Below are positions 1 to 8,534 of a stretch of DNA of 64,000 nt, one piece after another. Both the position numbers and the translations under genes were made by a program. The stretch is from assembly GCF_024296665.1 (NCBI RefSeq), contig NZ_CP100762.1:3224001-3288000 (forward strand). Direction: 5' to 3'. Source of the DNA: Salinilacihabitans rarus (lineage in GTDB: Archaea > Halobacteriota > Halobacteria > Halobacteriales > Natrialbaceae). The first letter of the stretch is position 1; each line of letters opens with the position of its first letter. Below the pieces are notes generated by a model. It was not told the DNA's origin and made no database searches. It was given only the letters and a program-made list of their open reading frames with translations.

Positions 1-521
1 GTCCGCTCTGCAAGGCCGAGGAGGCCGGCGAGGGGCCGATCCTCGGCGACTGTCCGGAGTGTGGGGAGAGCGCAACGTCGGAGACGTCACGAGACGGTGA
101 CACAGTCGACGAAGGCGGCGAACTCGCGATCAAGACCCTCCGGAGCGGCTCGCGGCTCGTCGGCTGTACGCGCTACCCCGACTGCGAGTACTCGCTGCCC
201 CTGCCCCGTCGCGGCGAGATCGAGGTCACCGACGAGCGCTGTGAGGAACACGACCTGCCCGAACTCGTCGTCCACAGCGGCGACGAGCCGTGGGAACTGG
301 GCTGTCCGATCTGCAACTACCGGGAGTTTCAGGCCCGCGAGAGCGAGTCGGGGTCGGACCTCGAGAGCCTCGACGGCATCGGCGCGAAGACCGCCGAGAA
401 GCTGGCGGCGGTCGGCATCGAGAGTATCGATGATCTGACCGACGCCGATCCCGAGACGGTCGCCGCCGACGTCGACGGGATCAGCGCCGACCGCGTCCGG
501 AGCTGGCAGGCCAACGCCTGA
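1..521 (+). CDS. topA: DNA topoisomerase I, C-terminal part (5' truncated by window edge)
   Basis: The frame is open from position 3 to a TGA at 519-521 with no start in the window, so this is the 3' end of a longer gene. It encodes about 172 residues. Cysteine pairs of topoisomerase-type zinc ribbons are visible (PLCKAEE near the left edge, DCPECGE, then CTRYPDC with a later C-H pair, then GCPICNY). The tail carries a helix-hairpin-helix segment (LDGIGAKTAEKLAAVGI) like the Rad51-N/HhH ends of haloarchaeal type IA topoisomerases. The catalytic domains lie upstream of the window, so identity rests on the zinc-finger plus HhH layout. The alternative is another zinc-ribbon/HhH DNA protein. It converges on the next gene with one base between the stops. 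Confidence 0.8.
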   Translation, partial: PLCKAEEAGEGPILGDCPECGESATSETSRDGDTVDEGGELAIKTLRSGSRLVGCTRYPDCEYSLPLPRRGEIEVTDERCEEHDLPELVVHSGDEPWELGCPICNYREFQARESESGSDLESLDGIGAKTAEKLAAVGIESIDDLTDADPETVAADVDGISADRVRSWQANA

Positions 522-522
522 C

Positions 523-1128
523 TCAGCCGTCGAGGACGCGCTCGACGGCGTCGACGAACTCCTCCGGCTCCTTCACGCCGATCTCCTGCCACCGCTTCTC
601 GCCGTCCCCGTCGACGACGAGCGCGACCGGGTAGCCGACGACCCCGTGCTGGCTCGCCAGCCCCGGCGTCGGATCGTAGCCGACGGGCCAGGTTCCGCCG
701 TGGCGGTCCCACCAGTCGGCGAGTTCGGCGGGCGGGACGGCGTCGGGGGTCTGGTAGGTGACCGAGAGGAACTGCACCTCGTCGTCGATGCGCTCTCGTG
801 CCTCCGCGAGGCGGGGCATCTGTGCCTGACAGTTCCCACAGCCGGTGACGAAGAACTCGACGAGGGTGGCGGGGGCGTCCCCGGGAACGCGCACGAGCCC
901 GCCGTCGCTGCCGGGGGCCTCGACCGTCTCGACCGCGACCGAGCCGTCGGCTTCGATCCCGCCGCCGACTGCGGTCTCGTCGTCGGTCCCGTCGCCGTCG
1001 TCGCCCCCGCCGTCCGGGTCCGACGCGGCGCCCGTCGCGAACGAGGGGAGCCCGCGGACCATCACCGCGCCGCCGCCGACGAGGACGCCGGCGCTGGCGA
1101 GGCCCGCGAGCGCGTCGCGCCGTCTCAC
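523..1128 (-). CDS. TlpA-like thiol-disulfide oxidoreductase (thioredoxin fold, exported)
   Basis: 201 aa. The N-terminus has an arginine-rich start (MRRRDALAG) and a hydrophobic stretch, consistent with a Tat-type signal or anchor. An Asp/Gly-rich linker follows, of the kind found after haloarchaeal signal peptides. The thioredoxin-fold domain starts near residue 85 and contains a redox CxxC motif (TGCGNCQAQMP) and the cis-Pro region (GVVGYPVALVV). It probably acts outside the membrane in disulfide reduction or cytochrome/metalloprotein maturation. No partner gene lies next to it, so the substrate is unknown. The family is clear; the precise role is not. Confidence 0.85.
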   Translation of the reverse strand: MRRRDALAGLASAGVLVGGGAVMVRGLPSFATGAASDPDGGGDDGDGTDDETAVGGGIEADGSVAVETVEAPGSDGGLVRVPGDAPATLVEFFVTGCGNCQAQMPRLAEARERIDDEVQFLSVTYQTPDAVPPAELADWWDRHGGTWPVGYDPTPGLASQHGVVGYPVALVVDGDGEKRWQEIGVKEPEEFVDAVERVLDG

Positions 1129-1334
1129 GGCCGCTCACCTCCCCCGCTCGTCGGGGCCGTCCCCGCGGCGGGACGCGTCGATCGACCTCGGCGGACGTGC
1201 ATACACGGCCCTACGACGTCCGATCAAAAGTCTCCACTGGTTCGGCCGCCGTCGCGGCGGGGTCGGTCGGGATCGTTCGTGCGGAACGTCGTAGATGGCA
1301 AACGCTTAGGCGTTCGGCCCGTCTGATCCCGACA

Positions 1335-3152
1335 ATGATCGAATCCGAGGACCCCGACGAGGAGACGTCCGTTCGGGACGCGGTCGATCGGTCCAGAAGC
1401 GGCGCGCCCGCCGCCGGCGCGGTCGTCCGCGACCGGTTCTCCTCGGACGAGGTCTTCCAGCGCATCGTCGCCGCGGCCGACGAGGAGATCACCTCCGGCA
1501 GCCGCGAACTGTTCTTCAGCGGCCTCGCCGCCGGCTTCGCGATCACGATCACGTTCCTGCTGTACGCCTCGCTGTACGCCTCGACCGGGGGCGACCCGAT
1601 CCTCAGCGCGCTGCTGTACCCGCTGGGGTTCGTCTACATCATCATCGGCGGCTACCAGCTCTACACCGAGAACACGCTGCCGCCGGTGGCGCTGACCCTC
1701 GAACGGCTGGCGAGTATCCCCGCGCTGTTGCGCCACTGGTCGATCGTGCTCGCCGGCAACTTCACCGGCGGCGCCCTCGGCGCGGCCACCCTCTCGTGGG
1801 GCGGGGTCTTCTCGCCGGAGGCGGCGACTGCGGCGTTCGACATCGCCCAGCACGGCGTCGAGACCGGCTGGTGGGACCTGTTCTTCAAGGCCGCCTTCGC
1901 CGGCCTGATCGTCGCCGGCGTCGTCTGGGTCGAGTACGCCGCCCGCGACACGATCTCGCGGCTCGTCGTCGTCTACCTCGCGTTCCTCGCGATCCCGCTC
2001 GGGAACCTCTTTCACGTCGTCGTCTCGTTCACCGAGATGCTCTATCTGGCGTTCGCGGGCCAGATCGCGGTCCACGTCGGACTCGTCGAGTTCGTCCTGC
2101 CGGTGTTGCTCGGGAACACGCTCGGGGGCATCGTCCTCGTGACGGTCGTCAACTACTTCCAGACGAGCGAGCGTCGCCTCGAATCGGCCCGCTTCGACGG
2201 CGTCGACCGACAGCTCTCGCCCCGGGAGTGGGTGTTCGGCAGCTTCGCGGGTCGCTCGTACGTCCCGCTGATCGACACCGCGGAGTCGAGCGGCCACGAC
2301 GACACCGGTCCCTACCGGATCGTGGTCCCGATCGCGAACCCGCGCACCGAGACCCACCTCGTCGACCTCGCCTGCACCCTCGCGCGCGACCGGGAGGGGG
2401 CGACCGTCCACGCCGTCCACATTATCCAGATGCCCAATCGGGCGGCGATGCGTTACGACGCCGGCCAGAGCCAGCGGATCGTCGCCGAGTCCGAGGAACT
2501 GATGGAGGGCATCCGCGAGACGGCACGCAGCTACGACGTCGCCTGCGACACCTCGACGATCGTCTCCCACCGCTCGTTCGAGGACATCATCGACACCGCC
2601 GAGCACCAGGACGCTGATCTGGTCGTGATGGGCTGGGGCAACGACCGGCCGTGGGGCGCCGCCCGGGCCGAGCGCCCGATGGACGAGTTGACCAGCCAGC
2701 TTCCCTGCGACTTCCTCGTGCTGGAGTCCCGGGGGCTCGACGTCTCGCGAGCGCTCCTGCCGACCGCCGGCGGGCCGGACTCGGACCTGAGCGCCGAGGT
2801 CGCGGAGACGCTCCGGACGGTCGTCGGCACCGAGGTCACCCTGCTGCACGTCGTCGACGGCCCCGAGGAGCGCGAGGCCGGCGAGCAGTTCCTCTCCGAG
2901 TGGGCCGCCGAACACGGCCTCGAAGACGCCACGTTCGTCGTCGACGACTCCGGCGACGTCGAGGGGGCGATCTGTCGCGAGGCCGACGACCACTCGCTGA
3001 TCCTCATCGGCGCCACCGAGGAAGGGTTGCTCTACCGGCTGGTGACCGACTCGCTGCACATGGACGTCGTCAACGAGGTCGACAGCTCCGTACTGCTCGC
3101 CGAGCGGCCGGGCGAGCGCAGCCTGATCCAGCGGCTGTTCGGCCACTGGTAG
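1335..3152 (+). CDS. Formate/nitrite-transporter-family channel fused to two UspA domains
   Basis: 605 aa. The ATG at 1335 is chosen because acidic coding sequence begins there and a possible promoter lies about 30 bp upstream; the frame extends further upstream but with non-coding character. Residues 60-310 form an FNT-type channel with six to seven hydrophobic segments, including SGLAAGFAITITFLLYA and AGNFTGGALGA; this family carries formate, nitrite or other small anions. From about residue 326 (YRIVVPIANPRTETH) and again from about 471 (RALLPTAGG) are two universal-stress-protein folds, the second ending with LILIGATEEG. FNT channels are normally about 270 aa, so the tandem Usp tail is an added cytoplasmic sensor or regulator. 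The nucleotide-binding ability of the Usp domains was not established. Confidence 0.88.
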   Translation: MIESEDPDEETSVRDAVDRSRSGAPAAGAVVRDRFSSDEVFQRIVAAADEEITSGSRELFFSGLAAGFAITITFLLYASLYASTGGDPILSALLYPLGFVYIIIGGYQLYTENTLPPVALTLERLASIPALLRHWSIVLAGNFTGGALGAATLSWGGVFSPEAATAAFDIAQHGVETGWWDLFFKAAFAGLIVAGVVWVEYAARDTISRLVVVYLAFLAIPLGNLFHVVVSFTEMLYLAFAGQIAVHVGLVEFVLPVLLGNTLGGIVLVTVVNYFQTSERRLESARFDGVDRQLSPREWVFGSFAGRSYVPLIDTAESSGHDDTGPYRIVVPIANPRTETHLVDLACTLARDREGATVHAVHIIQMPNRAAMRYDAGQSQRIVAESEELMEGIRETARSYDVACDTSTIVSHRSFEDIIDTAEHQDADLVVMGWGNDRPWGAARAERPMDELTSQLPCDFLVLESRGLDVSRALLPTAGGPDSDLSAEVAETLRTVVGTEVTLLHVVDGPEEREAGEQFLSEWAAEHGLEDATFVVDDSGDVEGAICREADDHSLILIGATEEGLLYRLVTDSLHMDVVNEVDSSVLLAERPGERSLIQRLFGHW

Positions 3153-3177
3153 CGTCGAAAACGGAACCCGGTCGCGG

Positions 3178-3930
3178 CTAGTCGCCGGGTTCGACCGTCA
3201 CGGTCGAACTGGCCGAGGGGCTGGCGTCGCCGTCGCGCAGTTGCAGGTACGCCGCGGCCATGATCCCGTAGACGAAGACGAACAGGACGCTGTTGAGGAG
3301 CACGGAGGCGAGGTCGCCGAGGGACGGCGCGCCGGCCGCGGCGAACAGCGGCGGAACGATCCCGGCGACCATCCCGGTGCCGGCGAGGAAGAGGACGACG
3401 AGCCCCAGCCTGAGCCGGTTCCCCCGCGCGAGGGCCCAACTGCGCCGAAGGCCGCCGACGACGCCGCGGTCCTCGACGCCGACCGCGAAGATGAAAAACA
3501 GGAACGAGACGGCGAGGAACAGCCCCGGAACGACGAGCACGAGGGTGCCGACCGCGACCGCGACGCCGACGACGACGCCGCCGACGAGCGTTCGGAGCGT
3601 CGCCCGGCCGACGTGGCGGGTGTACAGCTCCGAGGGGAACGTCGACAGCGCCGACAGCGGCCGCGCGAACCCCCGGGCGACGAGCACGCCGTAGACGCCG
3701 GTGAAGGCGTACGTCGCGCCAAGCAGGACGGCCGCGGCGGTCCCGGAAAGCGGGAGCGTCAGCCCGACCTGAGGGGCCGCCTCCGCCGGCAGGGCGTCCT
3801 CGATGAGCGTGTTCGTCGACGCCACGGTCAGCAACTGCGTGAGGAGCAAGAGCCCGAACAGGACCCCGCCGGTTCGCGTCGGTACGCGTCTGATACCGTC
3901 TCCGATCGCACGCGATAGCTGGAGGGCCAT
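3178..3930 (-). CDS. Multi-pass membrane protein, unknown function
   Basis: 250 aa, start ATG at 3930 (MALQLSRAIGDG). It has about six hydrophobic segments with amphipathic stretches between (VSFLFFIFAVGVEDRGVVGG, SWALARGNRLRLGLVVL). The layout resembles the haloarchaeal DUF7847/GlpQ-type membrane-domain proteins with paired helices and a cytoplasmic SWALARGN-like turn. No catalytic residues are recognised. It ends 26 bp after the convergent channel-Usp gene. A membrane location is certain from the sequence; function is unknown. Confidence 0.8.
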   Translation of the reverse strand: MALQLSRAIGDGIRRVPTRTGGVLFGLLLLTQLLTVASTNTLIEDALPAEAAPQVGLTLPLSGTAAAVLLGATYAFTGVYGVLVARGFARPLSALSTFPSELYTRHVGRATLRTLVGGVVVGVAVAVGTLVLVVPGLFLAVSFLFFIFAVGVEDRGVVGGLRRSWALARGNRLRLGLVVLFLAGTGMVAGIVPPLFAAAGAPSLGDLASVLLNSVLFVFVYGIMAAAYLQLRDGDASPSASSTVTVEPGD

Positions 3931-3989
3931 CGCTACCGTCTCTCGTTCACCAGCTCTTATATGTTTCTGAAATGATCTATCGGGGCCGC

Positions 3990-4304
3990 CTAGTCGGACC
4001 GCGCGTCCATCCGGCCCGCGAGCCGTCGCGTGGACGCGGGGACGGCCCGCACGAGCGCCGAGGTGGGCTCGTAGGCGACGCGCTCGCCCGGTTCCTTGGC
4101 GGCGACGACGCGCCTGAATCCGGGCGCCCGGAAGGTGAGCCGACACCGGCCGTCGGGGCCCGTCCGCGCCTCCGAGCGGGCGCTGGCGACGAGGGCGTCC
4201 GCGACCGGTTTGCCCCGGCCGTCGCGGACGCGGACGGCGAGCGGTTCCCCCACTGGCACGTCGTCGCGGTCGAGGTCGAGAACGAGCGGCCGGACGGTTT
4301 TCAT
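3990..4304 (-). CDS. Small protein with carboxypeptidase-regulatory-like (Ig/transthyretin) fold
   Basis: 104 aa from ATG 4304 (MKTVRPLVLDLDRDD); an in-frame ATG five codons upstream is less likely. The pattern PVGEPLAVRVRDGRGKPVADA followed by GPDGRCRLTFRAPG is typical of carboxypeptidase-regulatory-like or bacterial Ig-like beta-sandwich domains. There is no signal peptide, so it is probably cytoplasmic. It is divergent from the LysE-type gene across 161 bp and follows the membrane-protein gene's promoter region. Function unknown. Confidence 0.65.
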   Translation of the reverse strand: MKTVRPLVLDLDRDDVPVGEPLAVRVRDGRGKPVADALVASARSEARTGPDGRCRLTFRAPGFRRVVAAKEPGERVAYEPTSALVRAVPASTRRLAGRMDARSD

Positions 4305-4465
4305 GCGGGCCGTTACCACGGGAAGGGGAAGAAAGTACGACCTGCCGTTTCAAGCGTCGCGCTCGCGTCGCCCGTGTCGGCTCCAGTCGACGGCGGAACC
4401 GGTGATACCGCCCTGCCGACTCCGGAGCGTTTTTCTTCCTCCCCCGCCGACTCGCGTACCGACTC

Positions 4466-5143
4466 GTGACCTCCGCCGTGACATCGCTGTTCGCCGGCGT
4501 CGTCTTCGGCGTCGCGCTGGCGGCCCCGCCGGGGCCGATGAACGCCATCATCGCCGGGGAGAGCGTCGTCCGCGGGTGGGGCGCGGGCTTTCGCGCCGGC
4601 GTCGGGGCCATGCTCGCGGACGTGGTCTTCTTCGTCCTCGCGTTCGCGGGCGTCGCCGCGGTCGTCGGCGAGAACCCGACCGTCGAGCACCTGCTGTACG
4701 TCTGCGGGGGCGTGCTCATGCTTGCGTTCGCCGTCGACGCCGTCGGCGAGGCCCGCGAGGCGTCGTTCACCGGCGGCGTCGACGACGCCTCGACGGGCTT
4801 CCGGAAGGCGTTCGCGCTCTCGCTGACGAACCCCTACCAGATCGGCTTCTGGCTCACCGTCGGCGTCGGCCTGCTCCAGCCGGGGGTCGTCGACGTCCTC
4901 TCGCGGGTGCCGGCCGTCGGCGCGAGCCTCGAAGGTCTGCTGGTCGTCCAGACGGGGAGCCCGGCGCTGCTCGTGGGCTTCTTCGCGGGCATCCTCGTCT
5001 GGATCGTGACCTACCCGGCCGCGCTCGTCGCCGCCGGGCGGCGCGTCGACGCGTTCGCGCCGGTCGTCGCGCTGCTGAGCGGGGTCGTCCTCGCGGGGTT
5101 CGGTGCGCTCTTTCTCGCGCTGGGCGCCCGCGGGTTCGTCTGA
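4466..5143 (+). CDS. LysE-family amino acid/metabolite exporter
   Basis: 225 aa with a GTG start at 4466. It has six predicted membrane helices. The N-terminal signature AAPPGPMNAIIAGESV matches the conserved LysE/RhtB first-helix motif (PGPxN), and FALSLTNPYQIGFWL matches the second conserved Asn-Pro region. The length is normal for the family. It is likely an inner-membrane exporter of amino acids or related compounds; the substrate cannot be named. Its stop abuts the convergent HD-domain gene directly. Confidence 0.9.
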   Translation: MTSAVTSLFAGVVFGVALAAPPGPMNAIIAGESVVRGWGAGFRAGVGAMLADVVFFVLAFAGVAAVVGENPTVEHLLYVCGGVLMLAFAVDAVGEAREASFTGGVDDASTGFRKAFALSLTNPYQIGFWLTVGVGLLQPGVVDVLSRVPAVGASLEGLLVVQTGSPALLVGFFAGILVWIVTYPAALVAAGRRVDAFAPVVALLSGVVLAGFGALFLALGARGFV

Positions 5144-5818
5144 TCAGTCCCCGAGTTCGGCGATCTCGTCTTCGAGCCACTCCCCGAACCACTTCACGCG
5201 CTTGAGTCGCTGGTGGGCGATGCTCTCGGCCGTGTCGCTCTCGACGCGCGAACCGGCCTCGCGGCCCCGTTCGAGGACGCGCTCGATCATCTCGTCGGCG
5301 TCCATGTGCGTCCGGGCCTCGTAGCCCATCCGCAACAGCATGAGCGCCGTGCCGTTGGCGCCGACCTTGTCGAGCAGGTCGGCCTCGATGAGAGACTGCG
5401 TCTCCAGCGAGACGTCCGACAGATCCCCCTGATAGGAGTGGTTCTCGACGGCGCGACACACCTGATCGACGAACGACTCGGGGTACTCCCCGCGCGATTC
5501 GAGGTACTTGCGGGCGACGCGAGCGCCGGCCTCCGCGTGCAGTTCCTGGTCGGCTTCGAGTTTGGCCACGTCGTGAAAGAGCGCGGCGACGCGCGTGACG
5601 TCGACGTCGGCGCCCTCCTTGCGGGCGATCTCCTCGGCGAGGGAGACGACGTTGAGGATGTGGTTGTGCCGGTACTCCGCGGAGTGCCACGGGTACCAGC
5701 GCATCCGTCCCCCCTCGTCTTCCTTCTCGACGCTGGCCGCGAGGTACTCGAAGACGAACTCGGTCATCGCCTCGAACTCGGCGTCGGAGACTCTGGTCTC
5801 TTTTATCTCGACGCCCAC
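5144..5818 (-). CDS. HD-domain phosphohydrolase
   Basis: 224 aa, ATG at 5818. The HD metal-binding set is visible: YRHNHILNVVSLAEEI (first His), LFHDVAKLEADQ (HD pair), a helix with HAEAGARVARKYL, and a later VENHSYQGD and EADLLDKVGANG (distal His/Asp). These proteins hydrolyse phosphate esters or nucleotides with divalent metals; the substrate is not predictable here. It is preceded by 138 bp containing the putative promoter and is adjacent to, but not transcriptionally coupled with, the chemotaxis genes. Confidence 0.85.
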   Translation of the reverse strand: MGVEIKETRVSDAEFEAMTEFVFEYLAASVEKEDEGGRMRWYPWHSAEYRHNHILNVVSLAEEIARKEGADVDVTRVAALFHDVAKLEADQELHAEAGARVARKYLESRGEYPESFVDQVCRAVENHSYQGDLSDVSLETQSLIEADLLDKVGANGTALMLLRMGYEARTHMDADEMIERVLERGREAGSRVESDTAESIAHQRLKRVKWFGEWLEDEIAELGD

Positions 5819-5956
5819 GATAGATCCCTCCGCAGCAAACGAGCGATAGTCATTGGGTACTGGTTCGGTTGTTTCGCTCTTTAGCCTTTGGTTCGACCGA
5901 ACGAGCGCGCGAGTCGGCCGTCAGGACGCCGCTCACGGTGTCGCGGCGCCGTCCCG

Positions 5957-6781
5957 TCAGCGCCGCCGCCGACGGGCGTCGGGGTCGCGCCGGTAGATCC
6001 GCAGGCGGCTGTCGTGGATCTCGAACTCCGAGCCCGTCTCGGGCGGGATCGTCTCGGCTTTCCCGATGACGAGGTACCCTCCCGGGAGCAGCGACTGCGA
6101 GATGGTATCCAGCATCGAGCGCTTGTAGTCGGCGTCGATGTAGATAAACAGGTTCCGGCAGATCACGAGGTCGAACCCGGCCCGGGGCTCGTCGTTGATG
6201 AGGTCGTGGCGCTCGAACGTGACGTTCCGGCGGACCGCCCTGGAGACGTGGTAGCGCCGGTCGTCGCGCTCGACGTACCGTTCGGGGTCGTCGAGGAACG
6301 CGAGCTGGTCGCGGAGGTCGACGGTGCGTGACTCCTCGTAGACGCCGCTGCGGGCGGTTTCGAGGGCGGGTTCGCTGATGTCGGTCGCCAGCACGTGGAC
6401 GGACGTCTCGTCGATCTCGGGGTCGTCGTGGGCGAGCATCGACAGCGAGTAGGGCTCGCGGCCGTCGGCGCAGGCGGCGCTCCAGACGTGGACGCTCTCG
6501 TTGGCCGCCGAGAGGTCGCGCATGACCTCCCGGATGCCGGCCCAGACGTCCGGGTTGCGAAAGAAGCCGGTGACGTTGATGCTCAGCGCACCCAGCAGCG
6601 CCTCCCGCTCGTCGGGGTCCTCGCGGAGCAACTCGAGGTAGGCCTCGTAGCTCGGGGTGTCGGTCCGTCGCATCCGCGAGGTGACCCGCCGGTCGAGGTA
6701 GCTGTCGTTGTAGTGGCTCGTCGCGAACCCCATCTCCGATTCGACGTACGCGAGCACCCGCTCGAACGCGTCGTCGCTCAC
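5957..6781 (-). CDS. cheR: Chemotaxis protein methyltransferase CheR
   Basis: 274 aa. SAM-dependent methyltransferase that methylates glutamates of transducer proteins. The N-terminal CheR helical domain contains INVTGFFRNPDVW, matching the family NvTxFFRdp motif. The SAM site is WSAACADGREPYSLSML, followed by VLATDISEPALETA and the FDLVICRNLFIYI motif typical of CheR. The C-terminus is basic. Its start overlaps the cheD stop by four bases (ATGA), so it is the last gene of the che operon. Length matches the family. Confidence 0.97.
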   Translation of the reverse strand: MSDDAFERVLAYVESEMGFATSHYNDSYLDRRVTSRMRRTDTPSYEAYLELLREDPDEREALLGALSINVTGFFRNPDVWAGIREVMRDLSAANESVHVWSAACADGREPYSLSMLAHDDPEIDETSVHVLATDISEPALETARSGVYEESRTVDLRDQLAFLDDPERYVERDDRRYHVSRAVRRNVTFERHDLINDEPRAGFDLVICRNLFIYIDADYKRSMLDTISQSLLPGGYLVIGKAETIPPETGSEFEIHDSRLRIYRRDPDARRRRR

Positions 6782-7293
6782 AGCTCCGTCACTCCGCCGC
6801 CGTCGCTTGCGGTCTTGACCACGAGGAGTCCGGTTCCGGGGGTGAACTCGACGGTCCGGCCGTGTTCGCCGCCGACGTCCTCGGCGACGAGCGGGACGCC
6901 GAGTTTCTCGAGTTCCTCCTTGGCGGCTTCGACGTTGCGCTGGCCGACGCCGTCGCCGAAGCTGTCGAACTCGAACATGTCGCTACCGCCGGCGATCTTC
7001 GCCTCGACGTCGGTGTAGGTGGCCCCGCGTTCGACCATCCGGCGCAACAGCGCGCGGATGGCCGTGTCGGCGTACTTGCCGGGTTTGGCGTCGCTGCTCT
7101 CGGACTCGTCGCCGTCCGGAAGCATGACGTGGGCGAGGCCGCCGACGTCCGTCCCGGGATCGTAGAGGGCGATGGCCAGACAGGAGCCGAGGCCGTAGGA
7201 CTTGAGCGTGTCCTCGCCCTCGCTGACGACGAGTTCGGAGATCCCGACCTGTACCGGTTCGGGGGCGCCCGGTTCGGAGCCGTAGGTTTTCAT
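6778..7293 (-). CDS. cheD: Chemoreceptor glutamine deamidase CheD
   Basis: 171 aa. Deamidates receptor glutamines and in Bacillus-type systems binds CheC. The catalytic Cys lies in YGLGSCLAIALYDP and the His in GGLAHVMLPD; KIAGGSDMF and the RNVEAAKEELEKLGVPL region complete the signature. The start overlaps the preceding two-domain cheC by four bases (ATGA), and the stop overlaps cheR. The pairing with cheC genes directly upstream agrees with the known CheC-CheD interaction. Confidence 0.97.
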   Translation of the reverse strand: MKTYGSEPGAPEPVQVGISELVVSEGEDTLKSYGLGSCLAIALYDPGTDVGGLAHVMLPDGDESESSDAKPGKYADTAIRALLRRMVERGATYTDVEAKIAGGSDMFEFDSFGDGVGQRNVEAAKEELEKLGVPLVAEDVGGEHGRTVEFTPGTGLLVVKTASDGGGVTEL

Positions 7294-8534
7294 GTGCCTT
7301 CGATTTCGTCGAACTCGGCGGTCGTCGGCGTCTCCTCGATGCGGCCGACGTCGAGGTTGTTCAGCGCTCGTTCGAGGTCCTCTTCGTCGGGGATCGCGTA
7401 CACCTCGCAGTCGAACTGGCGGCCGGCGGCGGTGATGACGGTGTCGAAGACGAACGCGAACTCCTGGTTCTGGCCGAGGCCGACGACGACGGGGTCGACC
7501 GCCGCGGCGCCGATGTCGTGGATGAACTCCGGCGTCGAGTGGTCGATCGTCGTGTCCAGCACGTTCGCCCAGCCGTCGAGGAAGCCGCTTGCCATGATGT
7601 TCCCGAGTTCCATGATGGCGCTCTTGCCCATCTCGTCGAAGCCCTCCTCCTCCGGACTCTCGGTCCCGGTCGGCACCATCGCCTTGACGACCTCGCGGGC
7701 GGACTCCTCGTCGAACATGAACAGGAGGTAGCCGCTTGGGGTCCCGTCGAACTCGAAGGCGACGCCGACGAGTTTCCCGCCGACGAACTCCTGGGGGATG
7801 GCCTCCAGCGAGACGAAGTTCAGCCGCCGGATCTCGACGCCGGTCTCGATCCCCGTCAGCGACGTCGCCGTCTTCGCGACCTCCTCGGCACCCTGTTCGG
7901 CCATCCGGTCGAAGCCGTCCAGTTTGTCGTACTCGATGCCGTCGTTCTCGCGCAGGCGTTCGAGCAACTGGGCCATCGACTCCCGTTCCGGGAAGAGGTA
8001 GTGGCTGAAGGCGATTTCGGTGCCGACGGCCTCGATCTGGCTCTCGAAGAGCAACGCGAGGTCGCCCTCGTCGGGCGTCTCGTCGACGTCCGCGAGGAAC
8101 GGTTCGGCGGAGGTCCCCTCGATGAACCCCGGCGTCGAGACGTCGATCACCGTCTCCAGAACGTCGGCCCAGCCGTCGATGAAGCCGTTGTTGATCACCT
8201 GACCGACCTCCTTGGCGGCGCTGCGGCTCATCTCGTCGAACGCCTCCACCTCGTCGTCGGCGACGAGCATCTCGACGATCTCGAGGGCGCTCTGGCGGTC
8301 GAAGACGACCACGGCGTGGCCCTCGAGGCCGCCGGAGATGTCGACGCGGATGCCGACCTTCTCGACGCCGTCCTCGAAGTTGCGGCGGATCTCCGAGCCG
8401 CGCATGAAGTTGAGCTTCGTGACGCCTACCCGGGTGTCGACGCCGGCCATCTTCGTGAGCCGGCCGGCCGACAGGCCCGCTCCCTCGCGGGCCATGCGGT
8501 AGAACGTCCCCAGCGCGTTGACGTCCAGCCTCAT
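7290..8534 (-). CDS. cheC: CheC-family protein with two CheC domains
   Basis: 414 aa, twice a normal CheC. The first domain (about residues 1-200) has the active-region motif SAAKEVGQVINNGFIDGW; the second (about 200-400) has SAIMELGNIMASGFLDGW. CheC/CheX phosphatases use a S/D-x3-E-x2-N motif to dephosphorylate CheY-P. The second domain keeps E and N, while the first has Q where N is expected, so it may be a structural or CheD-binding half. The gene overlaps cheD and the small cheC by four bases each. Haloarchaea carry several CheC paralogs; I do not assign a number. Confidence 0.93.
   Translation of the reverse strand: MRLDVNALGTFYRMAREGAGLSAGRLTKMAGVDTRVGVTKLNFMRGSEIRRNFEDGVEKVGIRVDISGGLEGHAVVVFDRQSALEIVEMLVADDEVEAFDEMSRSAAKEVGQVINNGFIDGWADVLETVIDVSTPGFIEGTSAEPFLADVDETPDEGDLALLFESQIEAVGTEIAFSHYLFPERESMAQLLERLRENDGIEYDKLDGFDRMAEQGAEEVAKTATSLTGIETGVEIRRLNFVSLEAIPQEFVGGKLVGVAFEFDGTPSGYLLFMFDEESAREVVKAMVPTGTESPEEEGFDEMGKSAIMELGNIMASGFLDGWANVLDTTIDHSTPEFIHDIGAAAVDPVVVGLGQNQEFAFVFDTVITAAGRQFDCEVYAIPDEEDLERALNNLDVGRIEETPTTAEFDEIEGT

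Noticed and set aside
1224-3146. 640-codon open frame on the minus strand opposite the FNT-Usp gene
   Set aside because: Typical antisense shadow in very G+C-rich DNA: Arg/Asp/Gly/Val-only composition, no motifs, while the plus strand has a clear channel and Usp domains.
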